A DNA stretch of 64,000 bases from Xylocopa sonorina (Eukaryota > Arthropoda > Insecta > Hymenoptera > Apidae). Below are positions 40,201-52,200 of the stretch, one piece after another (the first letter of the stretch is position 1; the number at the start of each line of letters is the position of its first letter). The stretch is from assembly GCF_050948175.1 (NCBI RefSeq), contig NC_135200.1, positions 13,135,001 through 13,199,000 on the forward strand, given 5' to 3'. The translations under genes were made by a program, and so were the position numbers. Below the pieces are notes generated by a model. The model was not told the DNA's origin, did not search any database, and was given only the letters and a program-made list of their open reading frames with translations.

Positions 40201-43047
40201 TCGATTTATGTGTTACCACCTTCCGAGTATGTTACTTACTTTATTTTTGTCCAGTGTTTGACTGTCGTCGCTTCGACGGACTCCTCGAAGCGTCGTACCC
40301 GTTTACGTCCGATCGGAGGCGTTGCGCGATCAGCGTGCAGCCGTCGACGTGTTCGCATGGATTCTCGAACCAGGAGCGTTCTCTTTCCAGTGGACGATGT
40401 CATTGGACGATGGATTGTAAACGGTTGAGGAAGTTGAGGGAGACGCTCTATGATTTCGAGAACCGATGCGACTCGTTAAAATGTGTGTCGAGTCGAGGGT
40501 TGAAAATTAGTCCTTGTCTTCCTGCATTAATTTCTGTCACGACTTGTTTGACTCCGTTAGAAGCACACAATCGTCCATCGTCATTGTCGTTGGAGAACGG
40601 TTGCGTGTCATCCGTTCAACGAGAAATCGTGTGCTTCTAACGCGATAAATGCGTCCGTCTCTTATCGCTTATTTTCTCCACTGTATCGTTAAGTTTCTCC
40701 GAAGCAACGCTTGAATTTAACATCAATCGCACGCTCGAGACGCGCCGATACGAGATCTATAATGTTTCATCGGCAGAGGCCGCGCGCGTCGATCGAGGAA
40801 CACACCAGACATAACTCGCTGCGAGATCGGCTTCCGCTTCGCTTGTTGGTCGGGCGAATCCACCTTTAGAGCTGTTAGAATTTCACACGTTGGTGCAGGG
40901 TTACCGTCTGTTGATGTGGTCGTCCGAAAGCAAACCTTCAAAACGCATCACGTTATCGTTCTCTCGTGATTCTGATGTACGAGAGTGTCGTGTATCGAGT
41001 GAACAAATTTGACAGAGGGCAACTGTATTTGAAACGCGACGTGTGCATCAAAGAAGAAATGTATTCCGTTAATGATAATTACCTCGTGGTTTATCGCTGA
41101 AGCTAGAGCTCGTCGATTTTTGTACTCCCAAATTCGATCATCAACGGAATACATCCGGGGAAGTGGCCAGTATTTAAGGGAAGCACACGAATCTAAAGAT
41201 CTATGAACATAGTATAGTCTATAGTTGAATCTGTAACATCTATTAAGTTCAACTCGTTTCCTCGTAGCCTCGAACGATCGATCAATTTCAGTTAACCGAG
41301 TATACAGCAAGAAACGAGGGAGAATGGTTCGTTGTACGCTTTCACAGTCGCCCGCTACCTCGAAACCTTTCCAACGAACCCGACGCTGGGGGTCGAATGC
41401 AACCGGTTTTTCCTGGTTTCCAAGCATCGCGCGGTTAACATTGTTAACGATACTCGAAGAAGGAAGGTGCAAACTGTCGAAGCGTACACTGGAACGGTGA
41501 GGGGAGGGGGAGGGGGGTGCGTAGGTAAAGAGGAAGAATAGGGCGTAGGAAATGAAAAGTAGAGGGGGAGAAGGGAAGAAGGAAGAAACGGAAGAGAGGA
41601 GGTGTAGCTTTGCTTCCAGTTTGGATGGCTTTGTGAATCCTTGCAGGGGTATTGGCGGAGGCCACCGGAAGTTGCTGGACGGGACGGGGGGCAAGCTGGC
41701 TACGGTCGCCACCAGCCCAGCGGACTCCGAGGAGTCCTCCTTAGGGGTACCGGAAGTCGCTCCACCGAGCTCCCAGCACCGAAACAGCATAACCCCACCG
41801 TCAGTCCATGCTTTCGTCTTAATTCTCTTCTATTCCTCATTGTCTCTATCTATCTATCTAGCTGTCTTCTATTTTTCTCACACTTTTCCGCTTTGCTCTC
41901 TCAACGCTATATACGTGGGAACGAAGACTTTTCTAACAGCCAACACCTTACCGGAACTGCTTGATAAATTCGTAGGAAACTGTACGTTCTATCGATATTC
42001 TTTTTAAAGATCTCTATTTCTTGTCGGAGGAAAGCTAAGTCCTTGTTATAAGAACAATTTCTGATCTTAGAATAATACAGAAGCAGCTGCGAAGTTTCAC
42101 TTTTGAACTTTTGGAGTATAATCTGGAATCGACTGGAAAGAACTCGGATTTATTGTCCCGCATAAGAATATTTATTATTCCGTAAGGTGTTGGGTAACCA
42201 GTTCTTTTTGTGACACTAATTAATATTGTTATTAAAATGATAGTTTCCGCGCGTTTGCTTGCAAGTGTTCGTTCGTTAGCTGCCTCGTCATCGTGCATCA
42301 CGAAATATGAAGATGTAATTGAAATATGAATTAAGTAAATTCGCTTCGAGCGTTATGTGTACATGCTTAAAACGACAGTATTATTCTTGAATCGATACCC
42401 ACATCTGTGTGTACCGAATCCATCTGGTTTATGTACTTCCAAGGAAAAGGCTGTGTGCCATTGGCTATTCCGATAGCTGCGTATGTACGCACACCTGTAC
42501 ATTTGATCATTTTTACCTGGTCATTATAAAATATCGGTATGTATAATACCTGTTGCAGCATATCGTTGTTTTACACGTGTCTCAGATTGCCTTTCGCGCT
42601 CGTATATACGATCAACTATCAATTGGATAGAGACACTAAGATCGTGCAATGCGAAATTATATTTTATTCAATGATTGATCGAATGACGGTCAAAAGGTGT
42701 TTTACTACTTGAAGGTACACTAACGAGCGCGACTCGCTTTGCGAGCGCGTGGATTCAATCTGTTAGTCCCGCTCGCAAAGACAGCGCAAGGCTATTCATT
42801 CTGGACAGGGATGGCCGAATTGTCCAGTTCGATCCACGACACGCAATCGATGCGATCGCAGCTAACTCGTTGCATGCGAGCCGCAAGCTCTCTCGAATCG
42901 CACACGATCATAGAAATCCCTAGAATCTCGTTGCTTGTTTGCGCACGCATTGTCTCACTCGCCCCCTCGTCCATCAGCCTCCTCCACCCATGCGTTCACA
43001 TGCTTGATCATTTCGAAATGCGTCCAAAAAACCGCAGCAGCAGCGAC

Positions 43048-43082
<35 letters not shown>

Positions 43083-44135
43083 ATTCCTTAACCTTTGCAT
43101 CAAACGAAGCGACGCTTTTGCACGCGTGTGTCGTGAGAATGAGTGATTTTTTTTCGGTTGTCCCGTGTCGTAGGGGAGCACTGACGCGGAAACGCCTGTT
43201 TAAAAATGTACACCATCGTCAGAGATTCGTGGTGGTCCACTCGTCGCGTGTCCTGTCGTATGAACTCGTTGCATCGCGTTACCAAAATGGCGCTCAAGGG
43301 TACGATGCGAAGACACGGTACAAGTCGAAGGATCTCGCGACGGCTACAAATTGACCGTGTAACGAAACCAATCGAGCCTTCGAAATTTTCCATGGCTGAT
43401 TATGAGGCAATTTCGTCCCGAACTAATCGGTATTCATCTGTCGCGTTGTAACCGTGGACCACGTGAACCATCATGAATATTCATCGGCGGTCCGATACTC
43501 GTCGGGTAGCTTGATATTTTTTTTCTTCTTACGACCGATCATTCTATAGGAATAATGTATAGAACAGGATGTTTTCCGTGGCAGTGCTCGGCGAAGTAGA
43601 GGTTTAAAGATCAAGACCGAGAATAGGACGGTGTATAATTATCGGCGATTTCTCTGTTGCGCAGAAATCCCTCTGGTGGTTCGGGGCTTAGCGAGACGGG
43701 ATCTTTGGACCGAGCAAAGGCCGCGTTGGAGCGCAGGAAAAAGGCAGAGGACGGGACGGGAAATCCGATTTTGTGCAGGGTCGAGGTGACCAGGCCGAAC
43801 CCGGACTCCCTAATCGACGAGCTGATCAAAGCAACGAATTTGGAACAGACGGATCTCGAGAGTTCCGAGAGTAGGTTCATCACCCTCCTACGTAATCTCG
43901 ATTAATGCTCGACGAACATAGAGATACAGAAACGCGAACTGGGGTTAATTTAGCTATTTATATTTTCGCGCCATGAAGCTTTTCGTAACGTTCTCGATTC
44001 TGTGTGCTCGCAGCAACCGGTCTTCAGCTGTTCATCGCGAAAGACGGGACGACCGCGCTCGGCAGCCACGAAGTGAAAAGTCAGATGCCCGCGGGTGTGT
44101 TCAAGCAAGTGGTGATGGAGGAGAATAATAGGTAA
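4210..44135 (+). CDS. EEIG1/FAM102: EEIG1/FAM102 (SYM-3-like) family protein with N-terminal C2 domain, nine coding exons
   Basis: Coding exons: 4210-4355, 36906-37026, 37094-37284, 37371-37576, 37988-38207, 39439-40107, 41647-41799, 43665-43870, 44014-44135. They total 2034 nt (677 codons plus stop), and all phases agree. Residues about 6-155 form the EEIG1/EHBP1-type C2 domain: a start with four lysines and KYKFSVEVGLEEL, then KVRWNARFEFLCKM, GFTDLNLAEFAG and LEGYDSRHRQDNSMLRV. A Ser/Asn-rich linker with SGHSRNSSNTSQLSKGSGYG follows. The conserved C-terminus has a SLDRAKAALERRKKAE helix, LIDELIKATNLEQTD and TGLQLFIAKDGTTALG, and ends in QVVMEENNR. Family knowledge: mammalian EEIG1 is an oestrogen-induced factor that promotes osteoclast differentiation, and C. 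elegans sym-3 acts in epithelial morphogenesis; a membrane-linked adaptor role is likely. The protein is longer than the roughly 400-residue vertebrate members as I recall them, mainly through the 669-nt exon 6. The least certain points are the exon 6 boundaries and the weak exon 7 donor (GTCAGT). Confidence 0.9.
21248..21622. mobile_element. TTAA-flanked MITE-like element (piggyBac-type ends), about 367 bp
   Basis: TTAA occurs at 21248-21251 and again at 21619-21622. The ends just inside are perfect 14-bp inverted repeats: CACGTTCACGCCGG at 21252-21265 and its reverse complement at 21605-21618. With the TTAA and one more T, 19 bp match. Internally the left side carries GTGGGGCGG (about 21331-21339), matching the reverse complement of the GCCCCAC segment repeated near the right end, so the subterminal regions are related too. 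There is no transposase frame. TTAA duplication is the hallmark of the piggyBac superfamily, so this is best called a non-autonomous piggyBac-like MITE. Family membership is inferred. Confidence 0.75.
21498..21603. repeat. 43-bp minisatellite built on a 20-bp perfect palindrome, 2.5 copies
   Basis: The palindrome GTGACCCACCGGTGGGTCAC occurs at 21498-21517, 21541-21560 and 21584-21603, exactly 43 bp apart. The spacers GCCGCCCCACGGAGCAGTCA and GCCGCCCCACGGAACAGTCA (each followed by AGT) differ by one base. The first palindrome extends to 24 bp. The third copy runs directly into the right inverted repeat of the surrounding element. Confidence 0.97.
27551..27570. repeat. GATC short tandem repeat
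   Basis: A run of (GATC)n followed by a related ATGCATCGAT, self-complementary throughout, lies in intron 1 of the FAM102-type gene. It is a simple repeat with no evident function. Confidence 0.8.
37577..37987 (+). other. Intron 4 of the FAM102-type gene
   Basis: Bounded by GG|GTGAGA and CTTTCAG. The phase-1 split codon restores the frame. No other feature was seen. Confidence 0.8.
38196..38231 (+). repeat. 18-bp tandem duplication spanning the exon 5 splice donor
   Basis: TGGCCACATTAGGTAATC at 38196-38213 is followed directly by TGGCCACATTAGGTTATC at 38214-38231. The first copy holds the donor ATTAG|GTAATC that gives the open frame. The second copy holds a similar donor, ATTAG|GTTATC, 18 nt downstream. 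Reading through the first donor meets TAA at once (AGG TAA), so use of the second would end the protein after about 295 residues. Confidence 0.9.
38208..39438 (+). other. Intron 5 of the FAM102-type gene
   Basis: Donor GTAATC at 38208, acceptor CTTTATAG ending at 39438. It contains an A-rich run near 38261-38276 and an open stretch with an ATG at 38995 (see findings). Otherwise nothing was recognised. Confidence 0.7.
40108..41646 (+). other. Intron 6 of the FAM102-type gene
   Basis: Donor AG|GTAGGT after 40107, acceptor TTTGTGAATCCTTGCAG ending at 41646. A long minus-strand open frame (40948-41790) covers part of it but is a shadow of exon 7 and of a GA/CT-biased stretch. No other gene was seen. 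Confidence 0.7.
42737..42780. repeat. 11-bp inverted repeat, potential hairpin
   Basis: CTTTGCGAGCG at 42737-42747 is the exact reverse complement of CGCTCGCAAAG at 42770-42780, with a 22-nt loop. It lies in intron 7 of the FAM102-type gene. No known RNA family was recognised. Confidence 0.8.
43050..43079. repeat. (CT)15 microsatellite
   Basis: An uninterrupted CT dinucleotide run in intron 7 of the FAM102-type gene. Confidence 0.95.
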
Positions 44136-44796
44136 CACGAAGCTATCGCGACGAGAAGACAGTACGCAAGACAGGCCAGCGCCACGTTCTCGTTGGCCCT
44201 GGTGCCAGAGCTCGTCTACGAGGCCTGCGAGCCCCGGTAGTTACGAGGACAACGATGCTGGACGAGGGAATCGTCGAGAGGACGGCGAGACAGCGACGGA
44301 ACGCGGGCGCGGCGCTCGCGGTGCACACCCCCTCGAACCCATCCATCGAAATTATTCCTCTCAGTTGCCTAGTAGGCGCCCTTCCGGCGTTAGGTGCCCC
44401 GCGAATCGCTTACCTACTCACCGCGTCTGGTGGACTGTCATTCACGCTCAAACGTTGCTAACCCACCCACCTTCTTCTTTTCTTTCTTTTTTTTTTCTTT
44501 TTTTTTATGTGAAACAGTTGTTGTAAATTGGTAAAGTGAGAATGATGAGATGGTTCCCCGTGGTTGGTCCACCGCGAGCCCAAAAGAGACGCGGAAGCGT
44601 GCACCGAAACGCTCGGAGAAGGGTGCCCCCGTACACAGGATGGCTCGATACGGGGTCAGGGGTGTACGGAAATCGACGCGCGTATTTATTTCCGCGAAGT
44701 CAAAGCGCAACACTATACGATTTCTTTTCGTCGGCCCGGTGGTACGAAAACGAATCAGAGTGCGCCGTTGTTTAAGCGTTTAAGCTTCGACTGGAG

Positions 44797-44799
<3 letters not shown>

Positions 44800-44827
<28 letters not shown>
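44800..44827. repeat. (GA)14 microsatellite
   Basis: A GA run within the probable 3' UTR of the FAM102-type gene. Confidence 0.95.
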
Positions 44828-46873
44828 CTCGGAATATGGTGTGTCTCATTAGGAAGCGCGACTTGGTGTGCGAGAAGGGACGATGTTAGATCCGTTGATA
44901 TCTACCGAGAGTGTCGAACGGTGTGCGTGCACCAGCGCTTCTTTTTTTTTTATTCTACCTGTGTTCACGGTTCCTTTGTCGTCCGCGTATACGACCGAGT
45001 AGTTACTAGAAAAAGCGGGCCGAAAGCACGTTCGCTCATTTCGATCCTCGAGAGGAATCGATCAGCTTTAACAGAATATTGTAACAGAGACGCGAGTTTC
45101 GAGCGTGGATTCGTCGCGCGTGCTAACGTACAAAACAAAAAAAGAAAAGAAAAGAGATATAAGAAAACAATTATTTTCTTTTAATCGCGTTTTATTATTA
45201 TTTTTAACGTACAAGCGTTTAATAGACGTATACATATATTACATATACATCGCGTTTTAACGTTCGGTTACTCAGTTGGTTCGCTCGAACGCCTCCGTCG
45301 AGCGTTTCGAATGTATGCGTATTTATTTTTATTCCCCGATTTAAAACACCTTTATAGTATTTCCGTATAATAATATATGTTAATCTCGACCTCGTCGCGA
45401 TCCCTCGCGCTTCTAATCGTTTTCTTTTTTTACGCCGCTCTTTTTTTTTCCCTCCTCCGCCGTCGTACACGCGCGAGAGAGGAAGAGCGTACGCGATCGA
45501 CTTTGTTATTGTTTCTCTCCCAGAGAGAAGAAGAACCGATGCGCAATTCCATTTTATTAGACACCTCGGAACGGTGGGACGAGATGATTCACCAGCATAT
45601 GACAAGTGCCACATTATTTAACTCTCGAGGCTGGACATTATTTTCGTGATATTACTCTAATTATCGTATCCCCGCGCCCTCGTACCACCTCCTCCGATAC
45701 CCCGCTAGCCCAGAGACAGACCAGAAGGACAGAAAGGGAGAGGAACGAAAGTTCGCCCCCCAACCACCCCTTTGATTTTCAGTTCTTTGGTGCAATCGAC
45801 GGCCGCATTAGTGATTCGTTTGTACATATAGCGGTAGTAATTGTTAAATAGATAAATGGCAGGTGTTGTATACACGCGTTATCCTCCTCCTCCTTCTCCC
45901 TTCATTACTCGAATTACCTGTAACCGCCAGCGTACCGAAGCGTCGCGCGGACAGAAAAGCAGATGTTTGCTCGCGAACAAGAGAACGACACACCGTTCTG
46001 TATATGTATATAAGCGTGACTGGGCCACTTCGAATCAGAGTGCGTGAATGAGATTGAAAGCAGGAGAAAATGAGAGAAGGACACTAGAACGGATATTCCC
46101 AGCGGCGCGAGGACGAACGAACGAGCGTACGATGAGATAATAAATGAAAGGAAAACTGAAGACGATGCGGAAGAGAAGAGAAAAGATGCGAGCCACGTCG
46201 TTCGACAAGTGTGAAGCTAGTAATCGTGTGCAGAAATCCGCTTTCGCTCCAAGAAAGTCCAACCCTTTGTTTCCTGACTCTATTCTATACGTATAAGCTT
46301 CCAGAAAGGGGAAAAAAGAAACGAGAAACGAGCTTTTTCTGAGACCGTTCGAAAATCCTCGTTCTCGAGTTCCGTTTCTATCGGGCACGAGTCGAATTTC
46401 TGCGTTCGAGACAAAGAACAGTATTTGCTGCAACGGCTTTTTACGATTCCTTACTCTGGTTACTTCCATGCGGAGACTGCGGGTTATCGCGCACAAGCCA
46501 TTGTCGTTACTAATTGGAAATTCATATTGGAACTCGTAACGTTTAATTGTTTAAGCGATCAGGCTAATGTTTCAACATTGTGCGAAATCATACATAGAGA
46601 AAAATTAACACGCGTAGCGCAGCATACAAAAAGCTAATTACGCAACGTGTAATCAGTAACAAACGAAACTGGCAAGCGAAAACCCGTAACTCTGCCGTTC
46701 CTCCTCTGTCCGCTTTTCTTATCTACGTTTCTTCTTCTTTTTTTTCGTTTTGTTTTTTTAACAAACCACCATTACGCCCGTTACTCCGTAGTATTTTTTT
46801 TACTGCTTGGCAGATTTTCATACGATTACTGCGACGTGCTGATTGTAAATCTCGCTTCAGTATCCAGTTATTT

Positions 46874-46874
<1 letters not shown>

Positions 46875-46942
<68 letters not shown>
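46875..46942. repeat. (AG)34 microsatellite
   Basis: A 68-nt uninterrupted AG run followed by AAAGAAAG. It is the longest simple repeat in the window and probably highly variable in length. Confidence 0.97.
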
Positions 46943-46947
<5 letters not shown>

Positions 46948-49260
46948 AAGAGATAGGAAAGAAAAGGCGAGTCGCCGGTCGGCGCGCAGCGGCCGCTATT
47001 TTTTCAACGTACATCAATGTGTAAAAGAATTTTATTTAAAAACGGTGCGCGCCATTCAACGACTCGCTACATCAACTTCAGTACGCGTCACGATCAACCC
47101 CCCTTTTTTGTCCTCCCTATTTCTTTTTAATCCATCGTTTGTCCCCCTCCGCTCGATCACGCGAGATAAAACGATCACTTCGTTTTTCTCCAGGTCCCAA
47201 TCGGTACGAACAGGTCAGAAGACATCGCGTTCCCCTTGGCCCAAGGTGTGTCGAAAACACACGATGAGGTCGCGAACGTCGCGAGGACACGGGATTTTTT
47301 CAACTATGAACTTGTGCAACTATTTCTGCAGAAACGCACACTCGTAGCTGTTTCGCTGGCTTTGGATTTTTTTTAATGCGACGGCTAGCCGTGTGCAGAT
47401 ATTTATTCTATTTTGAACGCGTTATGGTGGAAAAGAAAAAAAGGCGAAAATGTTTTTGTCTTTACGTCACTTGAAATTACGGAAGTTTTAGCGCTCGATG
47501 TGAAATGTTTTTCACGTACTGAATAAGTAATGACTGTCGACATTTGCATTTGGAACTTGAGCTCTTTTTTTTTTTATTATCTTTCTTCCTTAGTTCGGTT
47601 ATATTCAAGCTGTCATTTTTGTGAAATTTACTTCCTCCTTTATTTTTAAATGAGTCGTATCAGGTCTCTCGCGCACGTCCTCGGCCAAAATCAACCGGCA
47701 GATATTAAAGTTGTGATATTTTACAATATTGTAACGATTACTCGTTATCGCCACTGTATTACAAATTGTATTACACGAACAATTGTAGTTTTTCATTTAT
47801 CGGAACTGGCTTCTAGAACGCCGCGGAAGAAAAGTGGCTCGTAAGGTCGGTGTTTTCCTTTTTTTTTTCTTTTTGTTTACAATTGTTGACGTTTTGTCTG
47901 ACCTTTTGTGAGATGGATGCAAAACTATCACATGTGCTGATAATAATACTTTGAAAATCAACAGGTTTCGGTTTTCTTTCTCCCTATTCCGTTCCTCTCG
48001 CTACTTTTGCTTTAAAAAGCGTGCATCTCGTATGCTCAAATTTCATACAAATTTTATGCTTGTCATTTCAACCAAGTGTTGTTCAATTGAAACTGTGAAT
48101 ACTTGGATAATAGTTGCAACTGCGGTAATAAGAACGATACCTAATCTAGGCCACTGCGTTGTAAGATCGTATCTCGCGCAATGAAGTGTCGAGCAAAATG
48201 CAGTGGTTTTGCATGTTTTAACTTTATTATACTTTGTTGTATCCATTATCGTAAACAAGATACGAAGGTTCATTAGGATACGTCGATCGTGTAATAAATA
48301 TTCTCAATTACGTTGATTAATTAACCGATCGTCCTTTCTGCTGTAGGTATCGTATGATGGAAGATAAAAAAAAAGACCTCGAGGAATGAATAACAAAATA
48401 GAGGTTTCGCTTCAGTAGTTCAATCAATTGACACGATAAATAATTTCTATCGCGTGTTTTATTACCTTAATTGAATAAATAGAATTTAAAGAATTCAGCT
48501 ACCTTTCAGTGCGTCTTCTTTTGGTCCATTTCCTGGAAAATGACGTCACTTCCAGGAATTGGCAAAAAATTCTCAGAAAAATCAGACGTCAATTTCGATG
48601 TTTGGATTTAGAGATAATTTTATACAATTAAAATTTAATAAACATAAACATCGATTAATCTATTTCTTCGTTGTTTTCGTTGCGAATCTAACGTCCGTTG
48701 CGTCTTTCTTCCAACTGCGTATGCTTTTAGACAATTTCAGAACAAAAAGATACCATTCGTTAATTATTTCCATTAATTCCAAGCCTGAATAGTACGTCTT
48801 GTGCAATGGTCATGGTCGTTCATCGGTATCGTCTCTTGCATTCCTGGATTAATACTTTTTTTGCAGAAAAGAATGATGGAAGGCTTAACCACGGATCACG
48901 ACAAGTTTCATGCAAATCAGTTTACGTTAATTATTGACTGGATACATCAAAAAACTAATATAATACTTATTTATCAGTCACGGTGCACGATTCTACTTGT
49001 ACCTCGTCAAAGAAACGATTTCTTTCTCGCATCATCATTTTAACCTCTTACATCTCTAAAATGTCCACGGAACGAACTTTCTGGAAAAACTACTACATAA
49101 TCCTAAAACGTTTGTCGCGAATCGGTAATGAGGCTAACCATTTCTGAATGTTTCAGCTTACATGTCGCAACGTGCGCTCAAAAACAACGACGATAATTAT
49201 GCCTCGAGTCAGGTGAACTCGCTTTCTATTTAAATCGAACATTTCCATTACCGGGTTAAT

Positions 49261-52200
49261 ATGACGCCCCGTTTCCAGTCACCTTATTCCATTGGTAAGT
49301 GAGTTCCTTTGCAAATGAATTGCGTGCTCCGCCATCCATAACCAGAAGTTATGTCAGAATCTGAACGCGATCATTCGTTTCTACCCCTGTAATTTCATTT
49401 CCTTATCGTCTCTCGATATTCAGCTACTAATCTCTATCGAATTTCATCCCAAAATGAAGACAGGAAGACCGCGAAACATTCATCGTGGCCGTGGTTGTCC
49501 CATTTGCTGTTGACGATGTTCTACGTATCGATCCAGGCGACCGTACGACATCCGCAAACGATGAGCGAGACGCTACCAGCGTACGCGATCACCGACCACC
49601 TGAATTTATTGAACGCGAGCAGATGTCGAACGGAAGTGAAGAGATTTCGCGAGGCTGTGGACCGTGGTGTGCTCTGGAGCCTGAGAAGTTTGTATCGAGA
49701 CCGAACTGTTCCTTGACGTTTCTAACGCTATTCCGCGAAAGAAATTCTCATTACGCGCGATACGTTTGTCAAGTGTTGGATGCCAGCGGAGACGCGTCCC
49801 CTGGATTCGTAAACGGGAACAATTATTGGCTGGGAGATCGTTTGGACTGCGACTATCTCTCCGCGAATATCACGCCCGTCTACTCGGAGAAAAATAAGAA
49901 GAACAACTCGATCTATCGGAACCCGAACGAAGAGACGCCGCCGTTCGAGGTGCACTTCTTCGTCGCCAACATTAACCACGACAGCACGATACAGTACCAC
50001 GTAGGGATACCGCACGAAGTAAGCACCGTTGATCGAGTATCGACCTGGCAGAAGGATTTCGCTTAAGGCTATCGCGTTAATCGCAATGGATCTCGCAGGA
50101 TCAGATTGTTCTGGGGCTTTGCCTACCGGCGTCCTGCACCAAAACCGACATTTCCACGATGCTGGGCGAAGTACTGCGTAATGGGACTCTCCTCGTGGGC
50201 CAGTTGTACTCTGCCAACTTTCGACTCCTCAAGATCTCCGATTTGGTGGACAATCACGAATGGCTTCTCAGCGGGAAAATGATCTTGATCATGCACGTAA
50301 CGTAAATCACGAGCGCAATCGAAGACGCGCTTTCGTCTTCGACTGCGATCGGGATCGATGGAAGAATGAACCGAATTAACTTTAATACTACGATCGCAGG
50401 CTCATCCTGTTGTTACTGTGCGGTCCAGCGTTAGTCGGCACGTTTTTCGACATCACTTTGCATCAGAAACGTTTACAAAATACCGTACAAACTCATGACA
50501 GCGAAGCTGCCTCCGGTAAGTCGATCACTCGATACATCTGCCTGTCTGAGAGGCAAACTAACCCAAGCCCGTTTTTTTTCCCCCCCGCGATATTACGTGC
50601 ATCGCTTTGCTTTTGCTTTACCCTTTTTCCGCGAAACGAGAACAGTGAAATGAGTAAAGAGAGCGAAACTGGGTTGGTCTGACTTTCAGCCGCGGAAACG
50701 TAGTGCGTAACACACGCGTCGCCGCGTAACGTTGCTTGGAAAAACATCGCTGGCTCCTAATATTCGCGAGTTTATGTAACGTTCAATAAACTTTGGAAGT
50801 GAAACCGAGTGAAACCGATCGCGAGGGAACAAGACTCTCCGAGCTGAAACCAGAGAATCGTTTCTTGCAATATCTCGTTTGTTTCTCGTTCTATTCGAAT
50901 GTGCAGAGAACGTTTAGAACGGACGGGACCGCGGAGGGTGTCCCGATATTTCACGGGCTGAAATTCTTCGGGATGATGTGGATCATTATGGTGCACACGC
51001 TGTCCTACGGAAAGCCAATCATAGGTGAGAACCTCCAGTCTCGTTTCGTGCTCGACACGAGGGCGTTTAATGAATTACGAACGTTACAGGTAACAGAGCG
51101 ATCGCTTACGAGATGAGCGACAACTTCTTCATGCAGATCGTGAACAACGGGACCCTGTCGTTGGACACTTTCTTCTTTATGAGTGGTTTCATGTTGACGA
51201 AGGTGTTCCTGAAAAAGCAACTAAGGGCAACCACGCAGAAGAGCTTGAAGACGAAGTTGAAAGGATTTCTGTTATCGATAGGGAAACGGTACATCAGGTA
51301 AGCATTTTCGTTCGCCACATTTGATTTCGTCGACGAGTATCAAATCTCCCAAGTTCCGAAGGATCACGCCTGCCTATTTCATCCTGATACTGGCGACGAT
51401 ACTGAACTTTTCCTGGCACGAAAAGATTTCGCTGTTCTCCATATCCGAGGAGGCGAACGTTCTGTGCTCCAAGTACTGGTGGAGGAATTTATTTTACATC
51501 AACAATTTGTTCGAGTGGGACGAGATAGTGAGTAACGTTCGAACGAAATGTTTATAGATCCTTTATGGAAATCGAATTCTTTTAGTGTCTCACCTGGAGC
51601 TGGTATCTGTCTAACGATATGCAGTATTTTATATTTGGCTCGTTCCTACTGATATTATCAGTCACGTGAGTTTCATAATATCGGTTGACAACCGGCATTA
51701 CATTTAAATAAAATTCGACCAAACATTTCCAGCCATTTTAATTACGCGGCGGGCATAGCCGGCGTTTCGTTGGGCAGCTCGATATTTTTAAACGGCTACA
51801 CGGCGTATAGCATCCATTACGTACCAACGTGAGCTCATCGAGTATTTCGCATTGCGTAACGATTACGCGATTAGGACAATCGAATTACATAAAACAGTTA
51901 CTTGCGCTTTTGCTCGTTTTAGATTGGACGAAGAAATGGAAACGTACAGATTTCTGTACACGCGACCGTGGCTTAGAATCTCCCCGTACCTGTTAGGGAT
52001 GGGTACCGCTCAGCTTCTTACAAGATGGAACTACACGTTACAATGGTCGAAAGTAATGCAATTCGTTAGCGATATGGTTCGTTTCGCATTTACATCGTGT
52101 TTTCGTTGCAGAAAATGTTGGCCGTCTGTTGGATCCTCGCGATCTTTTGTAATTGCTCGGTTCTGTTCGGTCTGATCAACAAGTCCATACCATTAGGCTT

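Larger units (their letters stand above)
41800..43664 (+). other. Intron 7 of the FAM102-type gene
   Basis: It lies between the weak donor CC|GTCAGT and the acceptor CTCTGTTGCGCAG. The split codon CC|A (Pro) keeps the frame into the conserved exon 8. It contains a (CT)15 tract at 43050-43079 and an 11-bp inverted repeat near 42737-42780. Confidence 0.7.
44136..49260 (+). other. 3' UTR of the FAM102-type gene and intergenic DNA
   Basis: No coding frame with family resemblance was seen on either strand. The sequence is rich in T and A runs and GA repeats and becomes more AT-rich after about 47 kb, consistent with a long 3' UTR followed by spacer. Candidate AATAAA hexamers occur near 46139 and at 48474-48479; I cannot tell which, if any, ends the transcript. 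Confidence 0.5.

Noticed and set aside
40948..41790. 280-codon minus-strand open frame
   Set aside because: It runs antisense across coding exon 7 of the FAM102-type gene and a GA-biased stretch; the Ser/Pro/Phe-rich sequence is the complement of that bias.
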